This document shows, piece after piece, positions 39,700 to 39,733 of a stretch of DNA of 39,733 nt. The DNA comes from an uncultured Verrucomicrobia subdivision 3 bacterium (GTDB lineage: Bacteria > Verrucomicrobiota > Verrucomicrobiia > Limisphaerales > UBA11358). Position 1 is the stretch's first letter, and every line of letters begins with the position of its first letter. Where the stretch lies: assembly GCA_903889895.1 (NCBI GenBank), contig CAISYZ010000056.1, positions 1-39,733 of the forward strand, given 5' to 3'. The position numbers and the translations under genes are program-made. The notes beneath the pieces are model-generated. The model made no database searches. It was not told the DNA's origin and saw only the letters and a program-made list of their open reading frames with translations.

Positions 39700-39733
39700 C
39701 ATCTGATACTGTTTCCATGAAAACTGAAAATTC
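39604..39733. other. AT-rich window end, no gene recognised
   Basis: GCTACC (on the minus strand from about 39651) and GGTAGC (near 39610) form a 6-bp hairpin beside the tRNA half. Apart from the 13-bp repeat arm nothing is recognised. If an integrase gene belongs to this site, it would be beyond the window. Confidence 0.4.

Overview
The window looks like chromosomal DNA of a Verrucomicrobiota bacterium, probably of the Pedosphaera/Limisphaera type. This is inferred from moderately high GC coding DNA, secreted proteins built from many Ig-like repeats with a C-terminal domain ending in RFYRV, a DUF6600-type protein, and short tandem repeats scattered in and between genes. No 16S rRNA gene is present, so the assignment rests on gene style only.

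Layout. (1) 1-449: the end of an IS21-like insertion sequence, which has cut an acyl-CoA/acyl-ACP synthetase gene and left only its 3' third. (2) 456-4850 (minus): acyl carrier protein, condensation/WS-DGAT-like acyltransferase, FAD oxidoreductase and AMP-dependent ligase, with a recognisable promoter. A small exported protein (4995-5309, plus) lies beside them. (3) 5306-15156 (minus): one tightly packed run. It begins with housekeeping genes (ruvC, ruvA, a DUF374 acyltransferase, priA) and continues without a gap into a lipid/polyene-type export set: DUF3261 lipoprotein, MMPL exporter, lipid A-type acyltransferase, LolA-like carrier, FabZ-like dehydratase and an unknown protein. Parts 2 and 3 together resemble the ligase, carrier, dehydratase and export half of an aryl-polyene-like pathway; no ketosynthase is in view. 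(4) 15290-16967: a DUF6600-type secreted protein with a clear terminator.

(5) 17189-19753: a secreted glycoside hydrolase family 2 protein whose usual acid/base glutamate position reads Asn. (6) 19776-20653: a fluoride riboswitch controlling crcB (fluC) and a DUF190 gene. (7) 20714-23085: an ABC exporter pair. (8) 23152-25810: hom and thrC. (9) 25873-26265: a small secreted protein.

(10) 26316-39210: the most interesting block. An OmpR-type response regulator and sensor kinase are followed by a DUF3570 outer membrane protein, an ApbE-type FMN transferase, a TlpA-like thioredoxin, a DUF4266 lipoprotein ending in Gly-Cys-Gly-Cys-Asn, two membrane-anchored Ig-repeat proteins and a DsbD-family thiol reductase. 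Three of these proteins carry a D-x-x-S-G-A-[S/T] motif, the kind of site at which ApbE enzymes attach FMN. In both Ig-repeat proteins the motif is at residues 53-59, directly after the N-terminal hydrophobic segments. I infer an envelope redox system in which FMN carriers are fused to long Ig-repeat stalks and supplied with electrons or thiols by TlpA and DsbD.

(11) 39211-39733: AT-rich DNA holding the 5' half of a tRNA-Arg(CCT) on the plus strand and a matching 3' half with CCA on the minus strand. They meet at a 10-bp inverted repeat, and inverting the 248 bp between would rebuild a 76-nt tRNA. This looks like an integration or inversion site at the edge of a mobile region.
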